Shown piece after piece: positions 51,435 through 64,000 of a stretch of DNA of 64,000 nt. A program made the position numbers and the translations under genes. Source of the stretch: Acridotheres tristis (Eukaryota; Chordata; Aves; Passeriformes; Sturnidae). The notes below the pieces were generated by a model. It did not search any database. It saw nothing but the letters and a program-made list of their open reading frames with translations, and was not told the DNA's origin. Positions within the stretch are counted from its first letter, which is position 1. Each line of letters starts with the position of its first letter. The DNA is taken from positions 29,457,080 to 29,521,079 of the forward strand of contig CM072886.1 of the NCBI GenBank assembly GCA_037013685.1. The letters run 5' to 3'.

Positions 51435-54400
51435 AAAGCCTGTTATGGAAGAAGTGATGATGCAAACACAAAAAACATGCACTTAGAAAAAGCCAAATTC
51501 TGGCTTGTCTAGAAATGAAAGGCTACATTTGGTTTCCTTTGGTTTCTGAAGAGCTTCTGAATTTGAACTGCCTTTTCTCGCAGTCCTTACAGAAGAACAT
51601 TCCCATTGTTGCTCCCACTGTAGACAACTGAGAAGTATGAGCTCTTCCAGTTTTATCTCTTAAACTTTGCTGAATTAATGTTGGTATCACATCTGCCTGA
51701 AGACATAAGATTAAGAGCTTGTCTCATCTTGCAGGAAGTTTTGAAATGTTCCAAGAGAAGTAATGATCACCATTTCCTTCTCTCTGCAGCTATGTCTCTG
51801 AGAAATCTGCTTGCCTGCTCTAAATATTTCCACAGCATGCCAAGTACTTTTACAAGGTCAAATGCCACATCCCCTGATGAGGTCCGTAGTGTATTCCTTA
51901 CCCTAGTTTACCCCACAACAAATCTGATCTTCTCATAACTTTGTCTGTGCAGGTGGATTACTAGTGCCAGTTTCAGATATTAATTGGACAAAAATTTAGT
52001 TGATCAGACTTTCTGGCTAAAACCATAAAATTAGCTCTAACTGCAGATTTTAGTCTTTCCTCAGTTCTGATCAAAACTTAACTCCTTTTTCTTTCCAAGG
52101 CTGATCTTAAAATCAATGGCAGCTCTCTATGAAGCAGGATACCTCTCTGATCCTTGTGAAAACCCAAACTCAGCCTTCACATTAATCCTGTACACTCCTG
52201 TCAACTTTAGCTGTGAACATAATATATGCAAGGTCAAGTGTAGTCAGCACAACTTAATTTAATTTCAAATCCCAGGCCTAAATTATCCCCAAAATTCCTG
52301 AGTATAGTGGCCACACTGACAGGCATTAATGTGTTTGAGTTAGGTTTGAAGTTGTCAGTATATATTAGTTTAACACTGGTACTAGGTCTGAGCTGGTGGG
52401 GTTATGGACTCACTGAAAATGTACACTAAAATTACTTATACCATATGGCGTACTGTCTTTCATACAATGTATAACAAGGCTTAGAGAACTGAAAGTATGC
52501 ATAAATCTTCACAGAAATGTCTGGTGTCAGAGTCCCTCTTATTGCATTCAATGTCAAAGGGATTTTTGTCTTTATGGACAGATCTGAGAACTTGGGGGAA
52601 ACACTTCACTTCTCAAACTCTAAGAGTGATTTAGCTCAATTTTGATTAGAAATACATTCAGAATTAATTTTATCCATCACACTTTTTTTTTTTTTACCTT
52701 TTTTATAAAGCGGGGATGAGTTTTGACAAATTTTACATTCCTTTCTGAGAGCAAACCACTGTAAGTTTAGCTGGGAACACAGTCCTGCATCAATAAATCA
52801 ACAACTTGCTGTTGATTTTTGCTTTGAAGTTTTGATTACTAATATTTACAAGAGTGTTTTTAAGTCCTTTATATCAGGAACTCTGAAACCAAAATCTGTC
52901 TTCATTAGAGCTCACTTCTTACTTAAAACTAATGCAAAGGAGCCTTAAAAATGTAAAACAGAGTGACTTGACAAGACAAATTCCACCTGTGGGGAAGATG
53001 CCTGTTTCCTGATTCCTGGGAAACCGCAATTTCTTGTGTTTCCTCCTCCTCTATTTCAGAGCAAACTTTGTGAAGTGCCATTTACCTGTTTCTCTGCTTA
53101 AAATATCCTTTGGATATCAATGCCATAAATAAATGTGAGACATAAATAATACATCAAGATAGTTTGGGTTTAGGGGAAAACCTTTTCAAGAACTGGGATT
53201 GCATAGGCAGATGGAATTTCTTTTAGCTTTATAAGGCAATGTGTTTTGTTTAGTGATACTGCTTACTTAGCTCCTCAAAAACCATGTGGTGGCACACATG
53301 GGTGACATTTGTGATATTTGATGCTTTGAAATGCAACAAAAATTATTTCTCAATATTAGCTAGATACTGTCAGGAGCTGTCCCTAAACATCCCCTTCTGG
53401 GACTGTAGCTGGACTGGCACCAAGTCAAGAGTGCAGACTGTGCTATATAGCTAAAAATGAGCCTCCAAACTGAGCATTGAAACTCTGGCTCTTGTAAATG
53501 CTTGGTTCTCATAACATTTGGCCATAAAAGCTTATTTCTCAGCAAGAAAAAACAAAACAAAACACCCTACAGTTTGGAATTTTCATGGTATTTTATGAAA
53601 CTGTAATAGGCTTATTTGCTTTTCATTATATACCTGATATGTTTTTTACTAATAACATCTATTTTGAGTCAATAGCTGAAAAAATAATTTAGTGGCTTAG
53701 TGGGAACGAAATGGTAATAAAGGAAAAAAATACAGAAAATGCTTGCTAGTGGAACACCCCACTATTATTAATTGTGAACCATGCAATCTGGCAACCTTTT
53801 GATTTACCAGTACCGTCCATTCCCTTGTAAATTCTAGCTGGCTTTCCCATACATTATTATGTGGATTCCTTGCAACCACTTCCCTTTCTGATTTTCCAGA
53901 GACAGAGTATAATGTTTCCCCAAATGCCAATAAAACATGTAATCCTATTCCACTCTTTAGGTTTGCTTTGTGTAGTCATCTTCTAAAATAAGAACAAAAA
54001 AAGGCTTTAAACATTGCTCTTTTCTATTTTTACCTCCGTTCAATATTTGCTACTCTTCATAAACATCACAGTTTTTGTTTCAACCTCTGCATGTCTTGGG
54101 TTTTTTAAACTGTTGGCGTTAATACTGAGAAAAATTGTAAGCATTTCTTTGCTTCTAAAAAACACTTCCATGAATGAATACGTTCCACTTCATCTTGATT
54201 TTGCTTACAGATATACTGTGCCATATAACACAGATGTCTACAGGTGAATGAAGCTTGAAAAAAACATGTTAAGTAAATCATATTAAGCATGTCAATTTAT
54301 ATGTAAAAAACAACCCAAAAGCAGTGTACAAATATTTGGCCTAGTAGTTCTGCTTGCAATATCCTCTGCTTGTCAAATGCATAGCAGTAATGCAGACAGT

Positions 54401-56799
54401 TTTTTGACTGAAGGAATGAAAACACGGGCTATTTTCTGATCAATTTATTTGAAAAATAATTGTGGGGGAGGAGAGAAAGGGTGAGTGTGGGTGGGTGGTT
54501 TGCAGCAGACTTCATCATCTATAATTTATTCTTTGAGAGGAAACACTTTTGCAGGACATTGGCATGTAAGAACCTGAACACACTTACACAGCATTACATC
54601 ACTCCCATTAAGTTATTTCAACTTTGTGGAAGGCTACTCAGGTTATCACTTGGACTCTTGGAGCTCGAAGAATAGAAACATTCATTAATTTCCAGAAGCT
54701 GCTGCAGCAACAATGATCGTGTCTCATGAGGGCTGGCAGAGGGAAATCAGTAAGATAAGTTTAGTTCTAATTAACAGTCAATAAATGAAAAACACCTCAT
54801 CATCCTTTTGGATGGAACAGTGGTTCCACACCTGCCTAGAGCAATATTTCTCCTGCTTTCCTGAGAGGAATTAGGCACTGAGTACTTGAGACTGCATTCG
54901 TTCCCACTGTTGCTCTGTCCATAAGGGAACGTGCCTGTATCCCGAAGAGGGATGCAACCAAGTTATCATAGTCTCTTGCAGCAGGTAGATATGTAAGTAA
55001 TCAGTAAACTAAATTTATATAAGAGAGGGATCTTTTCCAGACAATTATGTATTTCTACATATTGAAATAGATGTATACATGTACATATTTTGCAAACCAT
55101 GAAATTATTTCTTAAAGGTGTTCTTATCTGAAAAATGTCAGAGGCCACATTTCAGCCACATTTGAAGATTTACACAGCACAGAAGTAGTGTGCTAATGCT
55201 CTCATTACTTCCCAAATCTCTAAAGTCAGTTTTGTAGTAACTCTTGCAATTTCTACTATCCTCATGGTAAGCAACACTAATTCCCACTTCCTTCCATTGC
55301 TCTTGCTGCCTATTACTCTTGTCTCAGACCCTAAGCCATTGTGCATTATTTGTCTTCCTCTAAAACTGCAGCAATAACCTACTGGCAGCTTTTGGGGCCA
55401 GAAGTTTTCAGCTGGTGGTTCTGTGTGTCTGGTTACGTGACAGAGCACACAGACGTTCAGCTGCTTCGCTGTTTGCTCCTCAACCCTTGATCAGAGCTGG
55501 TTTCTTATCTTCTCATTTTGTCCCTTGATAGTTGGGAAATAGTAAAAAGCCCCTTCTGAAGACAAATTGTCCAATTTTAAGAAAGGGTTTTGAAGGTGGG
55601 ATAAACATCCATTTGTATGCATCCATTTCCTCTCTTGAATTATAGGGGAGACATGACAGACCACACGATTTGACATAGCTTTTAGGTGCTAAAATGAGGT
55701 TTGGATGATCATTTCCAAGCTGGTCCAACAACAAATTAAGAAGTAAAATATTGGCACATGCCATGGGTGAAGAGTTTTTGGGCATGTGCCAGCAGGATAG
55801 AAATTAACATAATCCAGTATAAGGAAAACAACAATCGACCTGAGGGGATTTTATTGGTGTGCAGCTAGCTTTGCTCTTGAATTACACAGGGGAGATCATA
55901 AGTATCCGTGGTCATTCCCCAGATCTGTGAATACTCTAGAATATTAGTATTAAGACGGTCAGAGAAGTAGTCTGATGAGTTCAGAGGGGTTTGGACAGCT
56001 TGGAAAGCTTTTTTTCAGCTAGTGCAAAGAAATTTGGCTGGCTGGCAAGATATCTATGTTCACTGCTTTCCAGATGGGAGTACCAGAAAAAAGGAATTAC
56101 TGCTGGCTAGACTGGCATTTTAAGTGTGAATTGGGCATGGGGAAATATGGAAGATAAGCTTTCTTTTTTGGCTGGCTGGCTGCTAACTTCACACTTTGCT
56201 CTGGGCTTGGAAATAGAGAAGTCAGTGACAAGAATTCCACTGTGGCCCTTGGGGACATTACAAACCCTCTGTTCATTGGGAGCTGCTGTTAAGAAGTGCC
56301 CAGTGAGTCATGGCTGCACCATGTTAATGGGCAGAACCTGACTCCAGACGAGAGCTTTCTGCTTTTTTTATTCCTTTCAGTTTAGATTAGTTTCTTCTGA
56401 CCTGTTCCATCGCTATATTTGCAGAGCTGGATCACTGCCTGCCTGTCTGTGCAAAGATTTTATTAGGTTCTGCAGTATAGGCCTTGGAGTTTAAATAGTC
56501 TCAAAATCAGAGAAAAAAGCTTAGAGCAGGCTGCTTCACCCCAGCAGGTGCAACAAGAAGATCTCCTCACACTTCATTTCAACATGTCTTGTTCCAAACT
56601 CACACTTAAGAATGATCCCTTTTTAAACAGTGGTCCACAAAATAATGGAATCAAAAATGAGCAATTTCTGACATGAGTGATACTATTTTGGCTTCATACA
56701 CTTGCATGGAAACAAAATTTCAGTGTAGCTGTTCACAAATTTAATTTTGGTTATGGTTTTCTATGCTAAAAATCAGTCTGAAGATTCCTCTCTAATGTA

Positions 56800-56898
56800 G
56801 TTAGGTGGTTTAGGAGTTAGAGGTGTAATGCTGAATTGACAGTTGAACTTGATGATCTAAAAGGCCTCTTCCAACCTTGGTCACTCTATGATTCTGTG
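56800..56898 (+). mobile_element. CR1 LINE 3' end fragment
   Basis: Ends with 'ttgaacttgatgatctaaaa', then 'ggcctcttccaacctt' and 'ctctatgattctgtga', the typical forward avian CR1 3' end. Opposite in orientation to the three 3' ends at 35.9-39.1 kb. Confidence 0.85.
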
Positions 56899-59800
56899 AA
56901 GATTGCATAAAACTTCTCTCCCCCTCTTTTTTTGTTTTTTGTCTTTTGTTAATGTTATTTTAAATATACTTGCAGATAGCTTTATTTTAATAAGCAAAGG
57001 TTTTCAATTCCTTAGAGAAAAATTTTTAGTTTAAAATTAGATTGACCTTACTAAACTGTAAATAACAAGTGGATATCAGAGGCTGAGCAATCCTCAGTTA
57101 CCAGGAAAGACCCTCACTTGCTTGTGAGCCATAGCAGGATACCCAGACATGACAATCAAACAGAGTCAGCCCTTTATTGGGGTTGGTCATAAGCAACTTG
57201 CCCTAGACAGAGTGAACAACAGCTTGGCTGATTTATGCCCAAAAAATTTCCTCTCTCCTAAAAAGGAATCCATGCTACATGAAATTGAAATAAAGAATGT
57301 TCAGTAGTTGCATTTACCCATCATCCAAGATTTCCTAAACAAGTGGCAATAGAAAGAACTCATGTGTAACTTTCATACTATTTATATTTATCTAATTTTA
57401 TGAAGTCTTAATCAAAATATTTAAATATGCCTTATTTTTACATAGTCCCTTAAACATCTGCAATGGATTCCTGACAGAAACAGGGTACTGGTGCAGACAT
57501 GCCTTAGGGATAAAATAGCACATGTATCCTATGTCCTGATAAAGACAACAAAATACATCTGGGATATTCAAGCAGGATGACATAGAGCATCAGACCATCT
57601 TATGCCAATGAAGAATTGTTCTGTGGCATTTGCTTCCCATGAAGTTTTAAAATCCCAAATATGTGTTTCCTTGAGCTGATTATTCCTTGAAAACATCTAA
57701 TTGGCAGGATTTTTTTTCCTGATTACTTAGCATAAATTCATATTTTTATCCTAACTAATTAGTGCTTATTTTGTGTATATGTATTTCCTATCTCATTCTT
57801 TTCATCTTCAGTAATTTTTAAAATCTTGCAAGTGCAGTTCTGTCAAACTCAATGCATTTAAAGCTTAATATATTTTTAGATTAAGTTTTCACATATCGAG
57901 AAATGATGTAAAAAAATGCAGATATTTTACTTTCAAAGCCAAGGAACCAAACTCTCAGACAGAGAGGAGATGAAGGCAAATGATGCTAAACAAAGCAACA
58001 TTCTGAATCTTGTTGCTTTCTCTTCCCTTCATTGCTTCAGCATTGCAATTTATCCACAGTTCTCACCTTTTCTTCTGAAAAAAGCAAGACATGTACAACC
58101 TAAAATTTTCCCTAAAAAAGGTATATGCACATAGGAACTAGGGCTTTAAAGGAACATAATTTAATTTATTTTTGCTCACAAATTTTCAGAACTGATTTAA
58201 ATAAAGCTCTTCCTGAGTAACCTTTTCCAAAAGTCCTATCTATACTGGATGTGAAAGAGGGTTAATGAGTATATTTGGAAAAAAAACACTCATGATGCTA
58301 TTGACAAAAAACCCAGGGAAAGTTCAGTTTAACAAAGCATTAACTGCAAAGATTAACTGCAAATTGAGGTTACTTATCTAAATATTAGTAAACTTTTAAA
58401 AAAGAACAAAGAGCCTTGGAAAGCAGCCTTTAAATTAGGGCCACACAACTTTGTATAACAATTTCACTGTTAATTGAAAATTAGGCAGTGTTATGGTTAG
58501 TTTAAATGACACAGCTAGAAACTCTGAGTCTATGGCAAAGAGACCCAAACCCAAAGACAGACAAGCTTTGCTTGATTATAGTGATTACATCATGGTCATT
58601 AGAATTTAAAGCAAGTAACCCAAACACAGACATCATATCTTCATTTGATAGCTGCAGTCTAGTAAATAGTGGGAAAGGATGTTATGTATGGATTAGCCCA
58701 GCTGAAATGAAAACAGACATTCTTTTTGAACCTGTCTGGCATTGAAAATGAGAACTTAAAATCAGGCTGTAAATTGGTCTTGTAAAGTCAGAGGCCTTTG
58801 ATTCTTAAGGATCTGCATAGTGTTTGAGCCAGTCTTTGTTTTGCAGGAAAACCACCTCAGCACCGGGGTATGAGGCATCCTTACGTGCAGTCTGTCACTG
58901 TGCAAGACGTTGAGTTTATCTGTGGGAAAACATGAATATTAGCAATGTCCTCCTTTGTGCTCCACTGCTAGAATTCCCTTCGAGTTTGTGAGTCACTGTC
59001 AGCTGTTGGCTAAAAATAACTGTTTAGTATTGCTTGGGCTCGTAGTCATTATGGTGACATGTTGAGATTACTAGGGACAACATAAACACTGCATATTTAA
59101 AATGCATTTTGTGTCTGCTAATCTTTAATTTACAATTTGAGAGTGTGTGTGTGGCGGAGGGGGGGCATTTCACTCTCTAACATGAGATATCCTTGTCACC
59201 ACCTCAAATTAGTTGTGTTCTTGGTCTCCCCATATACACAATGCAAAAAAAAAAACAACAAAAACCTGAGTCATGTCGCTCTTTCACACAAAGAGGAAAC
59301 ACTGAAAGCTTCCCTCCCTTTTTCCTTTTTGAAGTTAAAAGATACCATATTCATAGAAATGAACATATGAAATACTTTTTGCTTTTTTGTCTAATAAACC
59401 TGTATATAATAAATTGCAAGGATCAAGGGCATTCTCATCCACACTTCAGAGACTGCATATAAATCATAATAGTTGCATTGATTTTCTGGGTGCTGAGACA
59501 AAGTAGAGAGGCAGCAAGGTCTTCAGAGCAATGCCTTTGACTATTTTCAGAGTAAGGATACTTATTATAGCGTTGTTATCATTAGTACTTTGAGAAAATC
59601 ACTCCTGGAATTGGGTACATCCAGGTTGTTAAAAAATGGTTGTCTTGCAATAAATTGTGCTCTTATGAAATATCTCAAAGCAGAGACAAACACAGGGTCA
59701 AATTCAACACATACACATTTAACATTTAGCAGGAGATGGCATTTCTCAGAAACTCCCAAAGATGCTTCACAGACAGATTCATCTCATAATCATAAACCAA

Positions 59801-60116
59801 AATCCCTGTGTCAGCTAGCACGGGCCTTACTCATTTCACCACTGTTCAACTTTGCTTGAATTCTGCCACCTAGAATTTGTATATGGCTGTTTGACATTAA
59901 AAGTATGGGAAAGAGAACTCTGAAGTAGACATTAGAACTAAAAAAATATGGCCATTTCACTGGCTGCACTTGACTATCAATCTCAGATCTGAAGACTTTG
60001 CTACTTAAAAAGGAATTCAAAATGCAGAATATTTCATGCTAAGCATCTGAGTCTTTAGAGGCATAACACACTGGACTTTTGTAAATATTAAAAACATATA
60101 AAGCTTTGTAATTTTA
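56899..60116. other. Intergenic stretch with a possible enhancer-like block
   Basis: No gene supported. The segment about 58780-59110 retains several CpGs and carries a CAGCTG E-box at 59000-59005 next to a MEF2 consensus CTAAAAATAA at 59010-59019. Confidence 0.5.
59000..59019 (+). promoter_or_regulatory. Adjacent E-box (CAGCTG) and MEF2 consensus
   Basis: CAGCTG and CTAAAAATAA are separated by four bases, within a non-repetitive CpG-retaining block. Side-by-side E-box and MEF2 sites are a known layout in muscle and neural-crest enhancers. Activity here is inferred. Confidence 0.35.
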
Positions 60117-60414
60117 TCCTTCCTTCCTTCCTTCCTTCCTTCCTTCCTTCCTTCCTTCCTTCCTTCCTTCCTTCCTTCCTTCCTTCCTTCCTTCCTTCCT
60201 TCCTTCCTTCCTTCCTTCCTTCCTTCCTTCCTTCCTTCCTTCCTTCCTTCCTTCCTTCCTTCCTTCCTTCCTTCCTTCCTTCCTTCCTTCCTTCCTTCCT
60301 TCCTTCCTTCCTTCCTTCCTTCCTTCCTTCCTTCCTTCCTTCCTTCCTTCCTTCCTTCCTTCCTTCCTTCCTTCCTTCCTTCCTTCCTTCCTTCCTTCCT
60401 TCCTTCCTTCCTTC
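60117..60414. repeat. (CCTT)n / (GGAA)n tetranucleotide array, about 298 bp
   Basis: About 74 nearly perfect TCCT units, ending in CTTCTTCTT and a T run. The minus strand is a continuous GGAA array, and GGAA is the core of ETS-factor sites. The 133-codon minus-strand frame (GRKE repeats) is produced by the array and is not a gene. Confidence 0.98.
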
Positions 60415-63400
60415 TTCTTCTTTTTTAAAACTTTAAATATCTTTAAATCAGGGAACACCAAACACACAACTTGAGCCTCCTGTTGATCACTCAGTGTTTC
60501 CTCAAGTACAATCAAAATTTCGTATCACAAACCAGTTAGCTAATATGAGAACAGTGGAAATAAAAAAAGACCCATTTAACGACTATGGATAAGACTGTCC
60601 CACTTGGTCTTGCAAGAGAATAAGGGAATGGAGAACAGTACAAATTATAAACTGTATAATATCTCTATAACATTTATCCGGTGCAGCATTGCCTTACATG
60701 TAATGCAGCAGAGTGTACAGAAATATCTGCTTTATTTAGCAGTACTGTCACTGTTTAGAATCTTGGTATGTTTGTGCATCCTGCAAATACAATATGAAAA
60801 TTTTTTCATGCAAGCTCGTTTCCATTTTGGGTGGCCAAATATGCTCACCTACAGTCTGCTTGAGGAGTTGCCCTCTTTTTTACTCAATGATGCAGTTTTG
60901 CTTGATTTGCTCAGCTTTTGGTATTTCGGAATTCTTTTACATCTTTGAAAATCTAGGAGATATCTTTCCCATTGCTAATGCCTTGGAATAATTTTGTAGC
61001 TTTCGTCTTTCCTAATGCTAAAACAAATGTTTTTCACCACCAGAATCATATTCAAGGAATCCTAAATTACAAAAAATTCAAATGTGGGTGTTTTAGAAGG
61101 TACCAACGGAAGTTAATGACATTGACAGGCAATTCATATAAAAACAACAGGTTAAAAAAAAATCAGGTACAGAATACCCATTCTATTTCGTTAATGGAAC
61201 TGTTAAAAGTGTAATCAAAAAAGAAGAGGCAATAATGTGCAAAAGTAATAATTGCTTCATAATTCCATGCTGCAAAGACTGCTGTAGTAAACATCTTGTC
61301 ATCTTACTGCAGATGTTAGTGACATAGCCCAGAAATTGCTGGGAGGTACAAAACTTTGCACTCAGAAACTCTTCGTGTATATACTTATTTACTCAAAATA
61401 GACTTCCTTTTATTTATTGTTTTACTCCATTCTTAAGAAAGGCAGACAACAGGGAGTACAGCAGCTTGTGCAGTTATCAGTTCTGCCAGGCTTTTTTTCT
61501 ATGAGAAACTTTTCCTGCATATGTCAGGTTATATGGCAAAACCTCCTGGCAATAGAAATATTTAGACTATTTAGATATTTAGAAATATATTTAATTGCTC
61601 AAAAATAAGTTGAAATTTCTGGGATTCAGTGGTAAAGAAAGTTTCAGACCAAGAACATATTGTAATAAATGTGACACTGAGACACCAATTGGAGTGGAGG
61701 TTTACAGAAAAGAAGAAGCTGCAGATTTGCAGGGCAAAATATTAACTATGAAATATTTTACACCAACAGACTTTTACCCCACATTCATCACAACTTTAAA
61801 ATACCATCACCAGCCCTGTGTGAAACTCAACATTCTTGTGTCACACAGGGTTCATTTTGCTGTGTGAGGGTTTGCACCTTCTCATTTCTCTGCTCAGGTT
61901 TCAGACCTGAAAGGTCTCAAGCTCTCCAGTCACAGCATGGAATGGGTTATGCTTCCTGCTGCCCCATCTGAAGAATTGCCCCCTTTAATGAGAGAAAAAG
62001 AACAAACAATGAATAACAGTGCATTTCTGTCATACGTTCAGAAATCTGGGGTGGTTGGTGGGCACCTTCATGAATACCAGCATGAAACTGAGTATCTGGT
62101 GATAAGCAGGATCATGAATCCATGAATAATGTCTAACTGAATTGGAGTCATTTATTTGTGCATGTATTTCCAAATCTGATTTTAAGTTATTTGATAAGAT
62201 GCAACAAATAAGCATTTATGTGTTTGCTAATGGAACAGGTTTTATAACATAATCTATTAATGAAACCCACATGGCATAAAACACAGTGCATTACTATTTT
62301 ATCATTTACCTAAGAGATTTTTAATGTGCTGTAATTCCACCTTTCATCAAAAGTCCCATAGCTACATTTCTGCTCAACCTGGGGACTGTGGATGACTTTT
62401 CTGTAATGTTGACTGCAGCTCTTGCAGAGGTAAGTGTCCTCTCTGGTGTAGGGCTTCAGCCCAGGGGCAGTGTGTTGAGGAGCCAAGTGAAACAGAGAGA
62501 TGTGAAAAAGCAGAGATTATGCATCATTCCCAGAAACAGCATCACACCAGCTCCAAATGATTTTTGTGGCTTTTGATTTTAATAATATTCATCACTATTC
62601 CTATATATGACAGATGCATTATTCCCATTCCTTGACAGAAATCTGGGCCAGCCATCTTCCAGGAGGATCTTTCTCCTTCCTATTAAATGCCTTGCATATA
62701 AGGCAAAAATAATGTACTGGGGCTAAATGCTCCCATAGAATATGAACATAATAATTATGCTCTTGAAGTTATATCTCTGGGTTTCTACATTGTTGATGAG
62801 AGGATTTATTTTTGAATTTTGCAAGGAAGGTGTGTCAGAACAATTGCCAAAAATTGCATCAGTGAAAGCATACCTCAAATCATACCTTACCACCTTTCAT
62901 CTGATTCTGACTTCCATACACCCCCAAAAAATTTGTAATAAATTGGACTAATACATTAAATGGATGCTGATATGTACATCTTGGGTGATACTTCAAGGGA
63001 TATATATCCTTGGGTGCTGTTCATCCTTGCTAAAGGTGACCACCAGCTGATGTAGCCCAAGAACAGCACGGAGTAGGCACTACTTAAAAATGATCTTTCC
63101 TGTCTATGAAAATGCCCTTTGTTTGTCTGATTTGGCTGAGATTTCTATTCCGAACTTGGTTTGTCTTTTACCCCTTAAATATCAGTTGGAATAGTGAGTA
63201 GAGGGAAAAATATTTTTTCCTCCAACATCTATACACTCTTTCCCTAGATGTACTTTCCAAAAAGCAGAGGGTTACAGCCAGAGTTGAAGGCTGACATTTT
63301 TCTTTTAAAATCAAACTGCCTGTTACTCACAAAGGCCCCACAGTCTATTTGTTAGAGTAGCATGGCTGTATTCTGGCATGGATATCTCAGAATAAATGAC

Positions 63401-64000
63401 TTGAAGCAATCCTGCCAGGGAAAAAAGAAAATCGTGTTGAAACCAAAATGATAACTTCATTGTCAGTGTGCCTTAAAAAGAGAAAGTTTGTGGCAATAAT
63501 TTCTGTGAGAGACAGCTCAGGAAATTTGTACTGGTAAAGACTGAAGTCTTTAATTTTTGCATTCTTCAATGTATCCTTGAGTATAGAAATAAGAAACATC
63601 AGACAAATAAAAGAAAATGTTTCAAGGAAGACAACTGGGGGAGGGGGAAGGAATTTATTTCTAATATAACTGTTATATGTATTTTATAGCACCTACACCT
63701 GAGAGAAAATGTTTTCAGCAAAACTATATTTCATGGTATCCATATCAGTTAATAAATGTTACATTAATGGTAGAGGCTACTTTTAAAAAATGGTACTGTT
63801 TTATGAAAGGTGCTAAGTAAACATTGCTGTGTTTAATTCTGACTTTGTGCTTCCAGTCTCACTGACTTATTTTGTTTGAGACCCACTGTGCCATTTGGAT
63901 ATATGGGAAAAAATTTTAAAAATCCCAAAACCCTAAGCTTTTGAAAAGAGGATCTTTTACACCTTTTGAAAAATATCTCATGGCCATTTTGAGCAGTGGT
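60415..64000. other. Intergenic AT-rich stretch
   Basis: No supported gene. A perfect 10-base inverted repeat lies at 61814-61850 and a short G-rich run at about 63637-63649. Open frames (at most 114 codons, 60604-60948 plus) have no recognised motif. Confidence 0.5.
61814..61850. repeat. Perfect 10-bp inverted repeat, 17-base loop
   Basis: Arms ccctgtgtga (61814-61823) and tcacacaggg (61841-61850). The short open frame here has no coding evidence, so the repeat is not explained by a gene. Confidence 0.8.

Larger units (their letters stand above)
43868..56799. other. Intergenic AT-rich stretch (gene desert)
   Basis: About 13 kb without a supported gene. It contains a perfect 12-base inverted repeat at 44047-44083, a palindromic AT element at 50058-50073 (tatgtat-tt-atacata), an exact PBX-MEIS composite motif at 51425-51434 and a T13 run at 52683-52695. 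Open frames up to 107 codons (46503-46826 plus) show no family resemblance. Confidence 0.5.

Noticed and set aside
60114..60515. 133-codon minus-strand frame of GRKE repeats
   Set aside because: A translation artefact of the (CCTT)n array.

Overview
The window looks like a piece of a bird genome (sauropsid at the least, possibly a songbird). It is AT-rich, mostly non-coding DNA with decayed CR1 non-LTR retrotransposons. Four of these end in the typical avian CR1 3' sequence with 'attctatga'-type repeats or their complement, and two retain pieces of the CR1 reverse transcriptase. There are no bacterial-style operons, and the density of convincing genes is one in 64 kb.

The only gene I can support is FERD3L (Fer3-like / NATO3), an intronless basic helix-loop-helix transcription factor gene on the minus strand at 11411-11977. 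Its bHLH domain is complete. It has a compact promoter: a TATA box, a CRE-like site and G-rich tracts within about 70 bases of the ATG. It lies inside a GC-rich, CpG-rich block of about 3.6 kb (10.1-13.7 kb). That block has two further CpG-dense cores, one downstream of the gene (about 10.64-10.81 kb) and one upstream (about 13.37-13.60 kb), with no convincing coding sequence. Forkhead-type, homeodomain and Meis-type motifs occur upstream of the gene.

Layout: 1-10.1 kb is AT-rich intergenic DNA with G/T-only low-complexity tracts. 10.1-13.8 kb is the FERD3L CpG-rich domain. 13.8-64 kb is a gene desert holding two internal CR1 fragments (about 18.75-19.19 kb minus, 23.72-24.72 kb plus) and four short CR1 3' ends (about 35.9, 36.9 and 39.0 kb minus, 56.8 kb plus). 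It also holds two very long tetranucleotide arrays: (CTTT)n at about 33.05-33.39 kb and (CCTT)n at about 60.12-60.41 kb. In mammals FERD3L lies beside TWIST1, with a large gene desert on its other side towards POLR1F/TWISTNB. Gene orientation here would place TWIST1 to the left of the window and the desert to the right, which fits the empty 50 kb. That placement is inferred from remembered synteny, not shown by the sequence.

I found no convincing new multi-gene system. The most interesting leads are regulatory: the FERD3L promoter layout, the two CpG islands without an assigned gene, several perfect inverted repeats in the desert, a juxtaposed E-box and MEF2 site at 59.0 kb, an exact PBX-MEIS site at 51.4 kb, and CpG-retaining blocks that could be conserved enhancers. 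Calls of conservation cannot be made from one sequence and are marked as inference.
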